Assembly (NCBI GenBank): GCA_945910005.1
Contig: OX246743.1
Coordinates: 17,012,695 to 17,076,694, forward strand
Length of the DNA stretch: 64,000 bases
Source: Isoperla grammatica
Lineage: Eukaryota; Arthropoda; Insecta; Plecoptera; Perlodidae
Reading direction: 5' to 3'
Notes under the pieces: model-generated
The model's database searches: none
Seen by the model: the letters and a program-made list of their open reading frames with translations, nothing else
What the model was told of the DNA's origin: nothing
Part shown: one piece after another, positions 13,119 through 25,708 of the stretch
Layout: each line of letters opens with the position of its first letter
How positions within the stretch are numbered: position 1 is the stretch's first letter
Program-made: the position numbers and the translations under genes

Positions 13119-13510
13119 CTATCGGATTCAAAAAGGCGTGTCGCTCGCTTTAGAAATCAGTCAATAATAAAATGATTCTGTGTACGTACAACATTTACTA
13201 CACTTGTATTTTATTAGGCCTATAGTGTTCAAAATATACCTTAATTAAATCGTTGATGTTATCTTTGTTATTGTTGCAATAATAGTTCAATCGTAAACCA
13301 TGAAAAATCGCATGTTTATCGTAGGTTCTATCACATAAAGCTATGCAGAAGCTAATTAAATAGGTACTTTAGCAAATTAAAAAAATTGAACTGATTTATG
13401 CCCAAGAAAGAATACGCTCTATTTTCCGTCTTGCACCATCACATATATTATATTCATTTTTTGTGAGCGAATTTTCAAAGTTGAGATACGCTCCTTTTTG
13501 AATCCGATAG
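13119..13510. mobile_element. MITE-like element with 25-bp inverted ends
   Basis: The left end is CTATCGGATTCAAAAAGGCG and the right end is the inverse, CTCCTTTTTGAATCCGATAG. The 390-bp AT-rich interior has no ORF. It starts about 35 bp beyond the minisatellite. Confidence 0.7.
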
Positions 13511-13567
13511 TAACGGCAGTATTTGCCACGTACATCGGTATGTCATCGTTCCCATGTTACGCTGGGC

Positions 13568-13718
13568 TTTTAGACGGTTCAAAGCTCCGTTCGTTTTCTT
13601 GAATTTAAAGACAAAAGTGCCAGTGGCGCATTGTTGTAATTTATTATCTACCTATGTTTTGATGCTGTTTGACCTTGAATTCAAGGAAACTTGACTGGAA
13701 CATTGAACCGTCTAAATT
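13568..13718. mobile_element. Short MITE-like inverted repeat
   Basis: The ends TTTAGACGGTTCAA and TTGAACCGTCTAAA are inverted copies, with weaker pairing inward through TTCTTGAATT / GAATTCAAGGAA. Length about 150 bp, no ORF. Confidence 0.65.
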
Positions 13719-14114
13719 GGACAACTCTGCCAGTCGTAAGAGACGACGAAATTAGGCAGTTACCTTTCTCGTACCCTCCTTCTTCACCCCTCTCAATGTA
13801 AGTCGTTATACTTGTTCTTTCCTCCAATCATCATCGCCGCCCCCCCCCGACGTCATATGACCCAATGGTTGAATACGTCGTTAAACACAAAATAATGTTC
13901 CTTAGTAAGAATAATGATTATCAGAGCCATCTTTACGCTGACTGTCCGCGACAAATGTTTCCCCAGTCGCGCAAAGGAGTTTTTTATTTTTACGATCTAT
14001 GACGTAAAACATGTTTACTGAAAGCAAACACTTAAAATATAGCCGCGGCTCGGTGGTAAACAAACTACTCAACGACCTTGTTTCGAAGTTGTAAAGCTCA
14101 GTTTAGACGAGCTG

Positions 14115-14246
14115 TAAAGTACTACGGGAATGCTTTAGTCTTCATCAATGACGTGCTGACGGTCTCGGCCAACCCGAGCCGCTAGTTGGCTGCCGCTCAC
14201 CCACCAGTGACGGAAGCATTACCAAAGTTGTTGTACGACGACTATA
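14115..14246 (+). mobile_element. MITE (family C), copy 1
   Basis: The core GGTCTCGGCCAACCCGAG and right arm GACGGAAGCATTACC...TTGTTGTACGACGACT match copies at 22110-22250 and 50218-50374. The left arm is degraded relative to the 22 kb copy. Confidence 0.75.
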
Positions 14247-14379
14247 ATAGAGATCATTGCACATTTGTGACGCACATGTATATGCGAAAGGTCGGTTCCA
14301 ACGTTTTGTATTTATTTTTTGTTTAAATACGTGAAGTCGTGAAACCTAAAACTCCACTCATCATGACCATAAATTCACG

Positions 14380-14460
14380 AATTCAAAACTAGCACATATA
14401 TACAGCCACGTGTACTATAATATTATAATATGTGGCTGTATTCTGACTAGAAATTCAATT
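14380..14460. repeat. 80-bp hairpin
   Basis: AATTCAAAACTAGCACATAT...ACAGCCACGTG pairs imperfectly with TATGTGGCTGTATTCTGACT...AAATTCAATT. It could be a very short MITE or a chance hairpin. Confidence 0.5.
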
Positions 14461-14849
14461 GGGGACGTTAATTCGACCTTGATTAATCGGTTTGCATAAC
14501 TTCGACACTGGTATTTAATTGTCCATCCATATACACCAAGCGTAAACACGTGTTCATACGAATTTCCATACATTAATTCATTCATTCACTCAATTTATTC
14601 ATTCATACATTCATTTACACGACTTCTTAGTTTTTGTGCACCGAAGTAACTTTCGGCCATGAATGTTACGTGAAGAAATCCTAACCTCTTTGAAGGCCTA
14701 TCAATAAAAATCTACGAGTTAATTTCAATACAAATCGTTTATCTTATCGGGAACGTTTCTCTCTTACCAACCGCCATTGTGTGGATGTTGTAATCTCAAT
14801 CGTGCGAGGTTGAAGGTTGGGAGGAGCAAACGTTCCAAATTCTTACAAA

Positions 14850-14940
14850 CCGACGCATCATCCGGGGAGAGAATTGACTCTCTGACTGACACGGGGGACG
14901 TTCAGGGTTCGAGTCCCGTCAACGACAATCTGTTTTTACT
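14850..14940 (+). mobile_element. tRNA-like B-box fragment (uncertain)
   Basis: The sequence GGGTTCGAGTCCCGTC near 14908 is a good T-arm and B box, but no acceptor stem pairs with it and the A box is unclear. Probably a SINE remnant. Confidence 0.3.
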
Positions 14941-16195
14941 TTGATGGACAAGTGTGCGAATGTTGCACAACAGTCGATGTGTCCCGAAACAATAACGGAG
15001 CGGCAAGCGAGTCCTACGACGCTTATTTAAGGTTTGACCCATACACCTTGTACAACAAGACGAAACCTATTAAATATGATAGGAGGCATTACTTACTAAT
15101 TTTAATTCGACATTGTAGTTTAAGAATTCGTGTAGAACCATGTTTTTTCATCCCTTAAGCTACCAAAAGGGAGGATGCAATTTCTTTAATAAAATACATG
15201 ATAACACAACTAAAAAATAACGTAAAAAATAACACAAAAATTGTAATTTCGTAGAATTTGTTCTTGGATAGAATGGCTAGTCCAAAATTACTCCGCACTT
15301 GAATATGCGAAGGGTAGAAACCCCTTTGCCGAAACAAACAACATTTTTGAGATTCCAGGCCATTTATACATTGTTATATCTATGATACTAATCAATACAT
15401 TGGTATGCGTTTTTCCACAAAACATCATGTGGGTGTCAGGCCGGATGAGGAGTTTAGTTTGTGAAAATAAAGCAAATAGATTCTGAGTAAACTATTTGTT
15501 TATGCAACCGTGTAACATAATCTACCTGCCTGGCCCAGCGGCCCGCGAGCGTCCCCGGCTAACTGCAACACACGTTCGCCGGCCTAGCAGGGATCGCGCA
15601 ATGCGTTTCTGCATATCCAGTTCGCAACCATTCTTTTGAGATTTTGCATTTATTTCACTATCAGCATGTGCACTAATTCCAAATCTATCCTATTGCTACT
15701 TTAACTTAATGTTTATTGAGTAGGCCTATTCAATATTGACTGGTAGCCCGATTTCTGATTTAATACTAGATACGGGCTACGCCGCAGATTTACTTTACCC
15801 AGATGAACTTCTTTCACAGTACAAATACTTTCACTAGTATCATCTGCTTGCGTATCATAAAAGTGTGAACCACCTCAAGTAGGCATACTTATAACAATAA
15901 TAATATCAATAAAGATAATTCTCGTAATACATATTGTTTGTTTTGTTTTAAATCTGGCAACAAGTAGTTTGGACCTAAATATAGTCACGCCAAGTCCATT
16001 TCTATTAGGAATTTCTAGTCCATTCTCTTACTAGAAACATACACATATACATACATGTGCAAAAACATACTAATATACGGCATGAAAATAGTTTCGGCGT
16101 GATTTTCTATTTTTAATATATTTTTTAGGCTACTCTGAACGACTGAAACTTCGATTTACCATGGCTTTCAGGTTATTCATTTACATTAATATTAG
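14941..16195. other. Non-coding, no gene seen
   Basis: No recognisable gene or element; short open frames only. Confidence 0.5.
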
Positions 16196-17093
16196 TGAAA
16201 TGCAAAATGGCAAGCTCATCCAGTGGCGAAGGGAATATTTCCCCGCTAAATCCAGGATTGTGCATAATTAGTAACAGATCCTTATTAGTGAAGCAGCATA
16301 AAACAATCTCATAACACAATTGAGGGACTTGAGGTCGATGCTTTTGTTGAAACAAACAACGTAGTGCAACAATTTGAAAACAACTGTCTTAAAGTAAATT
16401 CGAGTAGAACATATGTAATGGTCTTCAACCCAGGTAACAAACACAGAAGGGAAGTTGACATATTTATACGAGAACAAGAGTTAGAGCAGGTAAGGGTAGC
16501 AACAGTCTTGGTGATATAAATTGATAAAACCTGACATGGGATGACCGCGTATAATTCATTGCTAAGAAGATCATTTTTGGTATATTTGTAATAAAACAAC
16601 TGAAACAATACTACAATATGACCATACTAAAATCTGCATGCCATGCACTTATCTAATCATATAAATTATGGCATAGTAATTTAGGCTACAAAAGAGGGCA
16701 ATACAGTATATATTAAACCTTAAACCAATGCAAACATGTAAAGAACATTTTAACTAACTAAACATTCTTACTTTGCCTTCCAAGTACATTTATGCTACCA
16801 TAATGTATGTGCGTGAACCATGATGCTGTCCCATGATGCTTTTCTGAAAAACTCGATACCCATCAGCACAATACACGGAACAGAGCCAACCTACACATGA
16901 CAGAAACTAAGTTGAAGATTACTGACGAAGCCCTTGCCCATGCAGAGAAGATACTGTTCAACTACTTACCCAATTAAATAAAAAGTGTTACAAACGTGAA
17001 CATGTTTCAAAGAAAATCGAGAAATTACCTAATAGAAAAGTGTTTCTACAGTGCCGATAGCTTCAAGAAAAAACTTCAGGACACTAAGACGTA
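16196..17093 (+). pseudogene. Decayed non-LTR reverse transcriptase, C-terminal part
   Basis: Across several frames the + strand translates to the C-terminal half of a non-LTR retrotransposon reverse transcriptase. Readable pieces in order are: ENNCLKVNSSRTYVMVFN (near 16370-16430), LQKRAIQYILNLKPMQTCKE (16690-16750) with LNILTLPSKYIYATIMYV after it, and HQHNTRNRANL (from about 16862) followed by the usual lysine-rich end. This order is typical of the region after the YADD/FADD box in Jockey/CR1-like elements. At least three frameshifts and several stops show it is dead. The catalytic palm and endonuclease are missing, and the 5' boundary is approximate. Confidence 0.8.
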
Positions 17094-18065
17094 ACTATCT
17101 TTGTTTGTATAATCTTTAGTTTCATTAGACAATACATTCTTTAACATTATAGGCTAATAGGTACAAGAAAACGACTGTACTAATCCAAGCTTGAACAATT
17201 GTTAGCTCTTAACTGCGATTATGTACAACTGTACATTCATTTCAAAAATACGGATTTTCCACAAAATTGCCTACCGCACAATTGTGGAATACCTTTTTAC
17301 AGTTATGTCCTACTCTGGGCAGCCCCCCGAAATATATTCCTGGGTACGTCACTGGATTAAAAAAAAGAAATCTGAATGTATTATACACAATTTTTATTTA
17401 GGCTCCGTTATAGAGAGTTTAAACAAGTCTTAGAAGTTAGATACGTTTTGGAACTCATTACGTTAGCGATTTTTTCAACAATTTCGATTCCAGGCGAATG
17501 TTGACCTCTATTTAAGACACGTTAATAGGATGATCTTTTGGAAGTAAAGAAAAGAGCCATATTATGCCTACTGACTTTAAGTTTATTTTCTTTGTGTGTA
17601 TAATATTCAGTTTCCTTTAGCTAAACAAGTATTTTTTGTGAACCTAAATCTCATTAAAATAGTTCAAACACCCTAAGAATCAATTTTTCCCAGGACTATG
17701 TCCGTACCCGCATAAGCTGGGGGGCAAATCCCCAACCCCCCCCCCCATTGATTAATTTAACGTAGAAAGGGCGTCAAACTTCACTTTGGTACAGATACTG
17801 GCCAGATAGGCCTACTCTAGAACCGGCCTTGGCGTATTAGTTATATACATTTTTTGTAGATGAAATTAATATTAATACTTTGCATACTTAAAAATCTATA
17901 TATACTGAAACAAACTCACGAGCATTTTAGAAATAATCACTACAGTCTGTCAGCACAAAATATGATAACACGTTGGACAACCCTGGCTAAAATACGAATC
18001 TTCTATTTCATAATAAGTTATTCCGTTCACAACTTAAAATACAATGGAGAAATATGAGCGTATAA
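17094..18065. other. Non-coding, lone transposon end
   Basis: No gene seen. On the minus strand, CAGTGACGTACCCAGG at about 17339-17354 resembles the terminus of a DNA transposon (compare 35675-35967), but no partner end was found. A C-rich run is at 17739-17746. Confidence 0.4.
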
Positions 18066-18240
18066 GTTTTGATTGATTGATTGATTGGATCTTTATTGAC
18101 AACGGGTCAGCGACCCACTAGTGCAATACAATATACTTACAGCTTACAATACAATACAATGAAACAAGTCACACTAGACTAGTGTTATAACTTAAAGTAA
18201 CAAGAAAAATGTAAGAAAACAAAAAACAAAAACAACTTAC

Positions 18241-18520
18241 ACATACGCACACACGCACTCATGCACACTCACACACGCACATTCATGCACACACATGCAC
18301 ACTGACGCGCACTCACGCACACACTCACGCACATATACGCACACTAGCACACATTAATACACACTCACACATGCTCACGCACATTCATGCACACACATGC
18401 ACACTGACGCACACTCACGCACACATGCGCACACTCGCACACATTAATACACACTCACACATGCTCACGCACACTCACCCATACTTCGTACACTCGCACA
18501 TTCGCGCACACACGCACCAC
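18241..18520. repeat. ACACTCACGC-type low-complexity repeat
   Basis: Imperfect decamer-like repeats of CACAC, TCACGC and TGCACA, including a duplicated block near 18270-18330 and 18383-18440. It lies in the 3' untranslated part of the non-LTR element and may be specific to this copy. Confidence 0.8.
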
Positions 18521-18563
18521 TCGCACGAACAAATTACAGTAAGGGTTAACACGCAGAAATATA

Positions 18564-19787
18564 TCATCGACTAAACAACAGTTCTTGTGTGGCCTTCTTG
18601 AAGCTAGGTAGAGAGATGTTGAAGATATCTAATTGCGGATTGAGAGAGTTGAATGTGTCCTGAATTCTGTTCATTGTTGAATATTTAAATATGTCTATGC
18701 GGCTGTTGGGAATGTTGAAAGTTAATTTTTGCCTGGTGTTTCTGGAAGGTACATGAAAATTGATATACTGAATGAGGTCGGAATCTAGAAGATTGTTGAT
18801 CACTTTAAAAAGGAAAGTTAAATCGGTGTGACAGCGTCTTGAATGTAGAGTGAGCAGGTTGTGTTGTTGGCAATGGGAGAGGTAGTCGCATCTGTGATAC
18901 TGTACACCCTGTTTTGCGCACACTATCTTGATGAAGCGCTGCTGCACACGTTCCAGCCTACTGATGTGAGTTGCATGGTGGGGATTGAAAATCACGGAAG
19001 CATAGTCTAGGTGAGGCCGCACTAAACCTGTGTAAAGACACCGTAGAGTTTTCGTCGAGAAATCTTTGGCGCAGTTTCTTCGTATGAAACCGAGCAGTTT
19101 TAGCGCCTTTGAAGTTGAGAGCGAGATGTGCGTTGTGTACGAGAGGTCGCTGCTGAGCGTGACACCGAGGTCTCTGACGTGGTTGACTTTAGTTAGGGGT
19201 TTTCTATTGAGTTGATACATGTTGATAAAGCGGTGTTTACGGTTTGTGAATGTTATGTGATTACACTTAGATATGTTGAGATCGAGTTTCCACGTTGAGC
19301 ACCATTCACTGAGCCTGTCTAAATCGTACTGGAGCTGTCGGCAATCTGTAACTGAGTTTATGGGAAGAAATATTTTCAGGTCGTCAGCAAACATCAGACA
19401 CTTGCTGAATTTAAGGTGACGTGGTATGTCATTTACGTACAAGATAAATAACAAGGGGCCGAGGATCGAGCCCTGCGGTACCCCGGAAGTCACGCTGACA
19501 ACTGATGACGCGCATTCGTTGATCACTACCGACTGTGTACGTTCGCTGAGGTAGTTTTTCAGGATGTTGAGCACGTTTCCACAAATACCGAAGCTGTTAA
19601 GTTTCGTCAGTAGCAGCTGGTGGTCGACTTTATCAAAGGCTTTGCTAAAATCTGTGTAAATGGCATCGACCTGTACTCTTGAGTTGAAGCAGGAGGCTAT
19701 GAATTGGGTAAACAATGAGAGATTCGTGACAGTTGAACGTTTCTTTATAAATGTGGTTAATTTGTGGCATTTTATTAAAGATCCTTA
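18564..19787 (-). pseudogene. Non-LTR reverse transcriptase, C-terminal two thirds
   Basis: The frame is open from about 19785 down to a TGA at 18564-18566, giving roughly 400 residues. Motifs in order are: KRSTVTNLSLF (finger/palm motif before the first catalytic Asp), YTDFSKAFDKVDH (motif A Asp), VTSGVPQGSILGPLLF (motif B), CLMFADDLKIF (motif C, FADD), LNISKCNHITF (motif D), then RLERVQQRFIK and the thumb. An in-frame TAA at about 19785 closes it upstream, so the N-terminal part of the reverse transcriptase and the endonuclease are lost. It is intact from motif A to the stop, suggesting a fairly recent insertion. It copies element RNA into DNA at the nicked target in active relatives; this copy cannot move on its own. 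Confidence 0.88.
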
Positions 19788-20550
19788 TATTTGTCCACCC
19801 CTAACAAAAAAAATTAATTTAAAGACAATTATGAGAGCTGTACTTTTGTTTAATCTCTATCCTGAGTTCCTGAGTAATAAACTGGTTCTACAAGAAAGCT
19901 GTAGTGGATTTCTTAGTTCAAACCGTTGAGGGAATTCTGTTGCGCGCGCCACTAACTGCCTACGCATTGTTCCACATAACAGTTAATAACTTCCAATCCA
20001 TTCATAACAAACCGTTTTAAGAAACTAGTGTATGTTCCCCTTTATATTCCGCAATTAAAATCTATGCAGTGTGCTAAACAAAATATTAGTGGTTTAGATG
20101 TGAGAGGCGGCTGAATATTAGGCGCTTTTCGAAAAAAGTACGAAATGTTACAACAATGGTTCATTCAACAATGACGTTTTATAAAAAATCCTATTGCAAT
20201 AACAGATATAGTTAGATACAAAAGCCGGCAATGTATTGGAGTTTGTTTCAAGTCTTTATGACACTTGTGTCAACGCCTAGAGCGTCTCAAGTGAGTCAAT
20301 GTGTAAACGACGCCCGGCGTCGGTCCAGGCGTCGAAAAACATAGTTCTACACGCGTCCGCTAACTACAACGTCGTTTATATATTAGGTAACTGACCATTG
20401 AAACTTTTCCAAATGGTTTTGTGTTGTTGTACAAAGTGTATGGGTCTAATGAGAAATAGGCCACCAAACCGCTCCAGTACAACCTTAGAAAGGCTCTCGT
20501 TCGTCATAGACGAGCCCAACTATACCGCTCGCTGACGACCCCTCGTCTCA
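19788..20550. other. Non-coding, no gene seen
   Basis: No recognisable features beyond short open frames. Confidence 0.5.
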
Positions 20551-20685
20551 ACCACAACAACCTTGTGGATGCTGACGTCATAGCTGAGTGAGTCGGAGCC
20601 AATCAGCGGGTGGCTTTTTCAAATACATTTGGTTGGTCAAGCTTCACTCGCCTATGACGTCAGCATCTACAAGGTTGCTGTGGAA
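20551..20685 (+). mobile_element. MITE (family B), intact copy
   Basis: The left arm ACAACCTTGTGGATGCTGAC with GTCATAG and the right arm CTATGACGTCAGCATCTAC with AAGGTTGCTGTGG are inverted repeats of about 35 bp around an internal TTGGTTGGTCAAGC core. This copy defines the full ends of the interrupted one at 831-1439. Confidence 0.8.
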
Positions 20686-22109
20686 CAAGATAGGACAGTA
20701 CAGCTATATCTAAATATAGTAAGCTAGGGATGAAGACAGTGGATATGTTCATCTATAAACGTTTAGCTTCTCTCTTTAGATGCGCGTTTAAACGATCAAC
20801 CGACCCCTCGCCCTCACAAATAAGCCAATTACCTATGACGACATCACCTCGCTATACGTCGGGATCACTATATACCGGTCATCCTCCCGTGAACACCCGT
20901 CGATATCATTGAGTGTGGACCCTTCAGTAAAATAAACTCGACAATTCCGTTAATTAATCTCATTATTAGTTACTGATCACGCGACCAGATTATTCGTGAC
21001 AAGACTACCCCCCCCCCCCCGCCCGTCCCCACCCCCCTCTACACTCCGATATTTGACCCATCAATACGATCGGCAGAGCCAAATTCTACCCCGGGCCCAA
21101 ACGACGTGGAAACAATGGTTAATATAGCTATACGGCAACAATTAGTACAAGAAATTGATGTTGTAGACATTTAAAAATCGCGTTGATAAATTGCAAATAA
21201 ATACAGGTGTATTTTGTCTCGTCGTGCGGTTAATTTCTCGTCGGCATGAAAACGACGAGACATTCATTTTGAATAATTAATACGGCAAACAATGCAATGG
21301 AAGAGTCAAATGTGTCAAGAGGAAGTAAACTTGTGTGCCTAGATTTTGCTCGGCACATGGTTGCCGTTTGCAGTCAATCATTTCTTGTGTGCATTCATAA
21401 TCATGAACTTACCTTTTATGATTGTTAATTAGTTAATCATTAATTCATATATATTCAACTGGGCAATTATACCAATACCGCTATAGATTGGTGCTGGTTT
21501 GATGGGAATGACAGCCACTCAAGGAAATCAACCTCGTTTGTGATGGCTATAAATAATAAAGTGCCGTTAATATTTATTCGAACGGTATTTATGGGCATAA
21601 TTATAGATAGATATCTAGTTTATTCATGTCAGATGGGGCCGATGTGGTGGCTTATTGATTATTTCTGTCTCTGTAATTGCGAAATTATGCTATTCGAGAT
21701 GAATGCTGGCTTGTGAGTGACACTTTGTGTGGTTTGATGTCACTGTGTTTTGCTGCACTGTAAAGAAATGTACATATTATTGCCCTGCGCATGGTTGATA
21801 GTTGATATCACTTATTCTAAATTAATTTAGTCAAAATAATACCGCTTGGCTGTCACTTGACTTAATTTTGGCTGCCATGTGGATACCACTCGACTCACAG
21901 TTATGAAGTAGGCAAAAGGCATCCACATGATAGTAAAAAGTAGCCAATATGTTGCCAAAAGTAAGCCATGACATCTCTCCGATTGATAATTGTGTGTATA
22001 AAGAGTTGACCGAGAGTTCGCTGGGAGGCAGTACCTATTTAAACACAGAAACGACCAGATGGGACTATTTGGCAGACGTGTGGCTAGCTATCGACGAATT
22101 CAATTTGAT
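20686..22109. other. Non-coding, no gene seen
   Basis: Contains a C-rich tract at 21007-21048. No gene, RNA or named repeat recognised. Confidence 0.5.
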
Positions 22110-22250
22110 AAAGTCGTCGTACAACAATTTCGGTAATGCTTTCGTCATCAATCAATGACGTGTTTACGGTCTCGTCCAACCCGAGTCTGGTTGGCTCCCG
22201 CTCACCCACCCGTGACGGAAGCAATACCGAAGTTGTTGTACGACAACTAT
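22110..22250 (+). mobile_element. MITE (family C), best-preserved copy
   Basis: The left arm GTCGTCGTACAACAATTTCG with GTAATGCTTTCGTC and the inverted right arm ending CGAAGTTGTTGTACGACAAC flank the core GGTCTCGTCCAACCCGAG. TA dinucleotides border both ends. Confidence 0.8.
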
Positions 22251-22862
22251 ACCATATTTTGTCAACCGTTTGGCTTTAACAAAAAATGTCCGCTCGTTTT
22301 GGGGGACACGCATGTTAGTATAACTGCATGGAGCATGAAGGAACCCTCGTCAAATGTGTATTCATTTGATGCACGTGTAATAAATTCCTTGGTCTACGTC
22401 GGCTGTCAAGTTTGGTCCGGACCGTTGTCCGTCGGATGACCTGACCTCCGTGCAGCCCTTCCTCTGTAGTGGCGGGAAGTGTACTCCCCCTATTTCGATC
22501 CTCGCTTATGGTGACGTCACGTCGGCCACCTACAATTACAGGTATAAATAATCGTGTTTTGTGGATATAATCATGCGCCTTATTTCCCCATAGTGTGTGA
22601 TTGATTGATTGATTGCAGGGTGTGTGTATCGTGACGCAAACACACACGTTACAATTGGTAACAAATGTCACCAGTGTGGAGAAATACGAAAGTTAGTGTA
22701 TGAGAGAACATATAAAATTGATTCATTTTTATTTATGTATTTTTTTTTTATTTTACTTGATACAAATGTGGAAAATTAACTATACAATGTACAATGAATC
22801 AAAAAACCACCGAACAAAATTAAGTAAAAATAACGCAGAAACATAGGCAAAACATACGTACT
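22251..22862. other. Non-coding, no gene seen
   Basis: Includes a short (GATT)n near 22600 and AT-rich sequence. It is the left flank of the Copia insertion. Confidence 0.5.
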
Positions 22863-23057
22863 TGTTGGAACATTGTAATCTCTGGCTGACAATAATTGTA
22901 AATGATCTTCTTCTTTCTTAGAAGATGCACAGGATGTGACGATGTTGGACCGATTTCCGGTTGTATTACTTCTACACAATAAACAGTGACAGACGTACCT
23001 ACTATATACTGCAAATTATTTCGTCCATCCGATGGGTAAAACCTAGTTCCTCTAACA
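22863..23057 (+). repeat. Copia 5' LTR
   Basis: Matches 28982-29173. Begins TGTTGGAACATTG and ends CCTCTAACA. An AATAAA signal lies near 22977. Compared with the 3' LTR it has an extra CTT in the CTTCTTTCTT stretch. Confidence 0.95.
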
Positions 23058-23058
23058 G

Positions 23059-23074
23059 GTTATGGGCCCAGAGG
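23059..23074 (+). other. Copia primer-binding site
   Basis: GTTATGGGCCCAGAGG directly follows the 5' LTR. It resembles the site used by Copia elements for priming by an internal fragment of initiator tRNA-Met. The match is judged from general knowledge of the family. Confidence 0.6.
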
Positions 23075-23231
23075 TTAAATCTAGTTGAGTTACCGATCAA
23101 AATTGAGGACAAGTAAGTTATTTGCTGATATTAGTTGGTAAAAATGTGTTGGACATTTTTAACCTCACAAAAGTTCGACCACATTGAGAAAGTTGCTTGT
23201 GATCAAGTGTTTGTGTCTTTGTGGTAAAGTC

Positions 23232-24465
23232 ATGTCCACCACTACTCCAGAAACATTGTCCACGTCTACAAACACTATGACGATGGCTGGTTTCTCAGGT
23301 GGCATACCTAGTTTTGAACCAAAACTAGATGGTATAAGCTATATGGTATAATACTACTTGGAAGCATATCGCCAAGATGTCGCTGAAAGGTATGGATCTG
23401 TGGGATTGTATTGAAAGAGAGAGAAACTCTCAAGGAGTTCTTGTACCAGTTGACAAGAAGAAGGATCAGCGAGTATTGGCAACTATCTGTCTAAATATCA
23501 AGGTACACCACTTGCATATCCAATCGGCTGAAACTGCAGAGGCAGCATGGAAGAGTCTAGCCAATGCATTTGAAGACTCAGGTGCTCAGAGAACAGTAGG
23601 CCTCATACGAAAACTTCTGAGGATCAACTATGATGATTATTCAAGTGTGCAAGAGTATATCACTGAGATCATGAGCATTTCCCAGATACTCCAAGACATT
23701 GGAAAAGCTTTGGATGACGACTTTCTAGCCACGATTATGCTGGCAGGGCTTCCGCCTGGATTTGAGTCGTTTGAATTGGGACTTGAGGGCAGTGGAAGAA
23801 GTTTGTCTAGTGACTGGCTGAAGAATAAACTACTTCAGTATGCCATGAAGCTGGATGGTGGAGGATTGCAGACCGAGGGAGCAGCGTTTGCAGTTCGCAA
23901 GAAAGGTGCGTTGACCGGTTCATCCAAGGAGAGGAGGTGCTATCACTGCAACGAGCTTGGTCATATCAGGCCTCAATGTCCTCATCTCAAGACGAAGAAG
24001 CTGCATGAGTCTACAGTTAAGAAACAGCAAAACTCAAGCCCAGCTGAAGGAGGAAGCAAGCAGCAACAGCAAAAGTCCGATCAAGGTGAGGGAAGTAACA
24101 AGAAGGGGCAACAATCAACCGGCAAGAAATGGACATTTTTTACAGCGTTACACACTAAGTCTACTAGTGGCTGTGATGATGACTGGTTTATGGACTCTGG
24201 TGCCGACAGTCATATGTCTAAGAGGGATGATTGGATGTTAAATTATAGGAAGACGGATGATGACGACACTGTAGCTAATAAGAATACCATTAAAGCTACT
24301 GGGGTAGGTGATGTTTGTGTTAAACTAAAATCGTCTGGGGGACTCACAGAAGTTAAAGAGGTGTCACATGTTCCCGAGTTGGGTATTAATTTACTCTCTG
24401 TTAGTGCTATGTGTAAAAAAAGAATGGTTGTCTTGTTTTCTGATACAAATTGTAAGATGTTTTGA
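23232..24465 (+). pseudogene. Copia gag and protease (broken)
   Basis: The likely start is the ATG at 23232. The Copia-type gag reads MSTTTPETLS..., then breaks by a frameshift near 23345 and continues in another frame from 23347 (KMSLKGMDLWDCIE). A zinc knuckle CYHCNELGHIRPQC (CX2CX4HX4C) is at about 23938-23979, followed by a Lys/Gln/Ser-rich linker. The retropepsin-like active site WFMDSGADSHMS is near 24183. An in-frame TGA at 24463 interrupts the polyprotein shortly before integrase. Gag would form the particle and the protease would cut Gag-Pol. Confidence 0.9.
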
Positions 24466-25705
24466 AAGGATGATTTTCAGTATGATGGTCAAGTTGTGGC
24501 CACTGCCACTAATCATGATGGTTTGTACAAGTTGTATATTACAAATGATGGAGGTGTCCATGAAACTTATAAACAAGAGAATAGTATGCCAGATACTACT
24601 AAGCAAGCTGTTTTTTCATCAACTCTTGCCAATTGTAATTTACAGGAGTTTTGGCACAGACGGCTAGGCCATCTTAATGGTAGGAGTATGAACTTGTTAA
24701 AGAATGGTATGGCTTTTGGGGTTGATTATTCTAATGAAACTTGGAAACCTTGTCTACCATGCATAAAAGGGAAACAGCATAGGACCCCATTTAAGAAATC
24801 AGGTGGGACAAGGGCTCAAGAAAAATTAGGGCTTATTCATGCTGACCTGTGTGGCCCGATGAGTGAGCCAGCATGGGATGCTTCCTTGTACTTTCTAGTG
24901 TTAGTCGATGATTTCACTAGAAAAATATTTGTGTTTTTCCTAAAAAGATGAAACTAAGGAAAGATTTGCAGAATTTAAAGCACTGGCAGAAAATGAAACG
25001 AAATTAAAAATTCAGGCTCTGAGAACCGATGGGGGTACAGAATTTCTCAATCAAGAAATGAATCGTTTGCTAACGGATTCAGGGATTAGACATCAAGTCA
25101 CAGTGCCAGATAGCCCACAGCAGAATGGTGTAGCTGAGAGAACTAATAGAACATTGGTAGAAATTGGGAGGACTCTTTTACAAGATTCAGGGTTAGGCGT
25201 AAGGTATTGGGCCGAGGCCATTAAAACTGCAGCTTACCTCAAAAATAGATCCCCTAGTAAGACAGTTATTGGGATGACTCCTGAAGAGGTATGGACAGGT
25301 ATTAAACCTGATTTGAGTCACCTAAGAATTTTTGGATCAAAATTTATGGTTCACATTTCTAAAAAATTCAGGAAAAAGTGGGATCCAAAGAGCAAAGAAT
25401 GTGTGTTCGTGGGATATAGCACAGACACCAAGGGATATTTGTGTGTCGATCCTCAAAATCCCAGAAGAGTAATTCGTGTTCGGGATGTTGTATTCTTGGA
25501 AAATATTCCTGTTACTAATGAAAAAGCTAATGATTGTAATAGCAATGAAGGTTCTGACAGTGTTCATAGCAGTAAGGCTGAGGAGCTAAACGTAGGTGTC
25601 CGTAATGAGATAGACCCACATCAGTATTCAGTAACGAGGGGTCAGGTCAAAGTGAAGCCTCCGAGGCAGATGCAGAATCAGATAATGGAGAATCTCAAGT
25701 TTCAA
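24466..25705 (+). pseudogene. Copia integrase (broken)
   Basis: After the TGA the frame resumes with GQVVATATNHDGLYKLYI and the GAG-pre-integrase zinc region FWHRRLGHLN...CLPCIKGK (HHCC pattern). The catalytic core follows: the first Asp in LIHADLCGPM, a frameshift near 24950, the second Asp in LRTDGGTEFL (near 25025) and the Glu in PQQNGVAERTNRT (near 25110). The C-terminal part has FGSKFMVHI and CVFVGYS. The D,D,E residues are all visible, but the frameshift separates the first from the other two. A stop lies at 25706-25708 in this frame. Confidence 0.9.
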
Positions 25706-25708
25706 TAA

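Larger units (their letters stand above)
18066..19787 (-). mobile_element. 5'-truncated non-LTR retrotransposon
   Basis: On the minus strand a reverse transcriptase ORF is followed by a 3' untranslated region of about 500 bp. That region contains an ACACTCACGC-type repeat (18241-18520), an AATAAAG signal near 18090 and an (AATC)n tail (18068-18088). The 5' part of the reverse transcriptase and the endonuclease are absent, as expected from incomplete target-primed insertion. The clade is Jockey/CR1-like by motif. Confidence 0.85.

Noticed and set aside
19660..19929. 89-codon + strand frame
   Set aside because: Overlaps the antisense of the reverse transcriptase and AT-rich flank; no similarity recognised.
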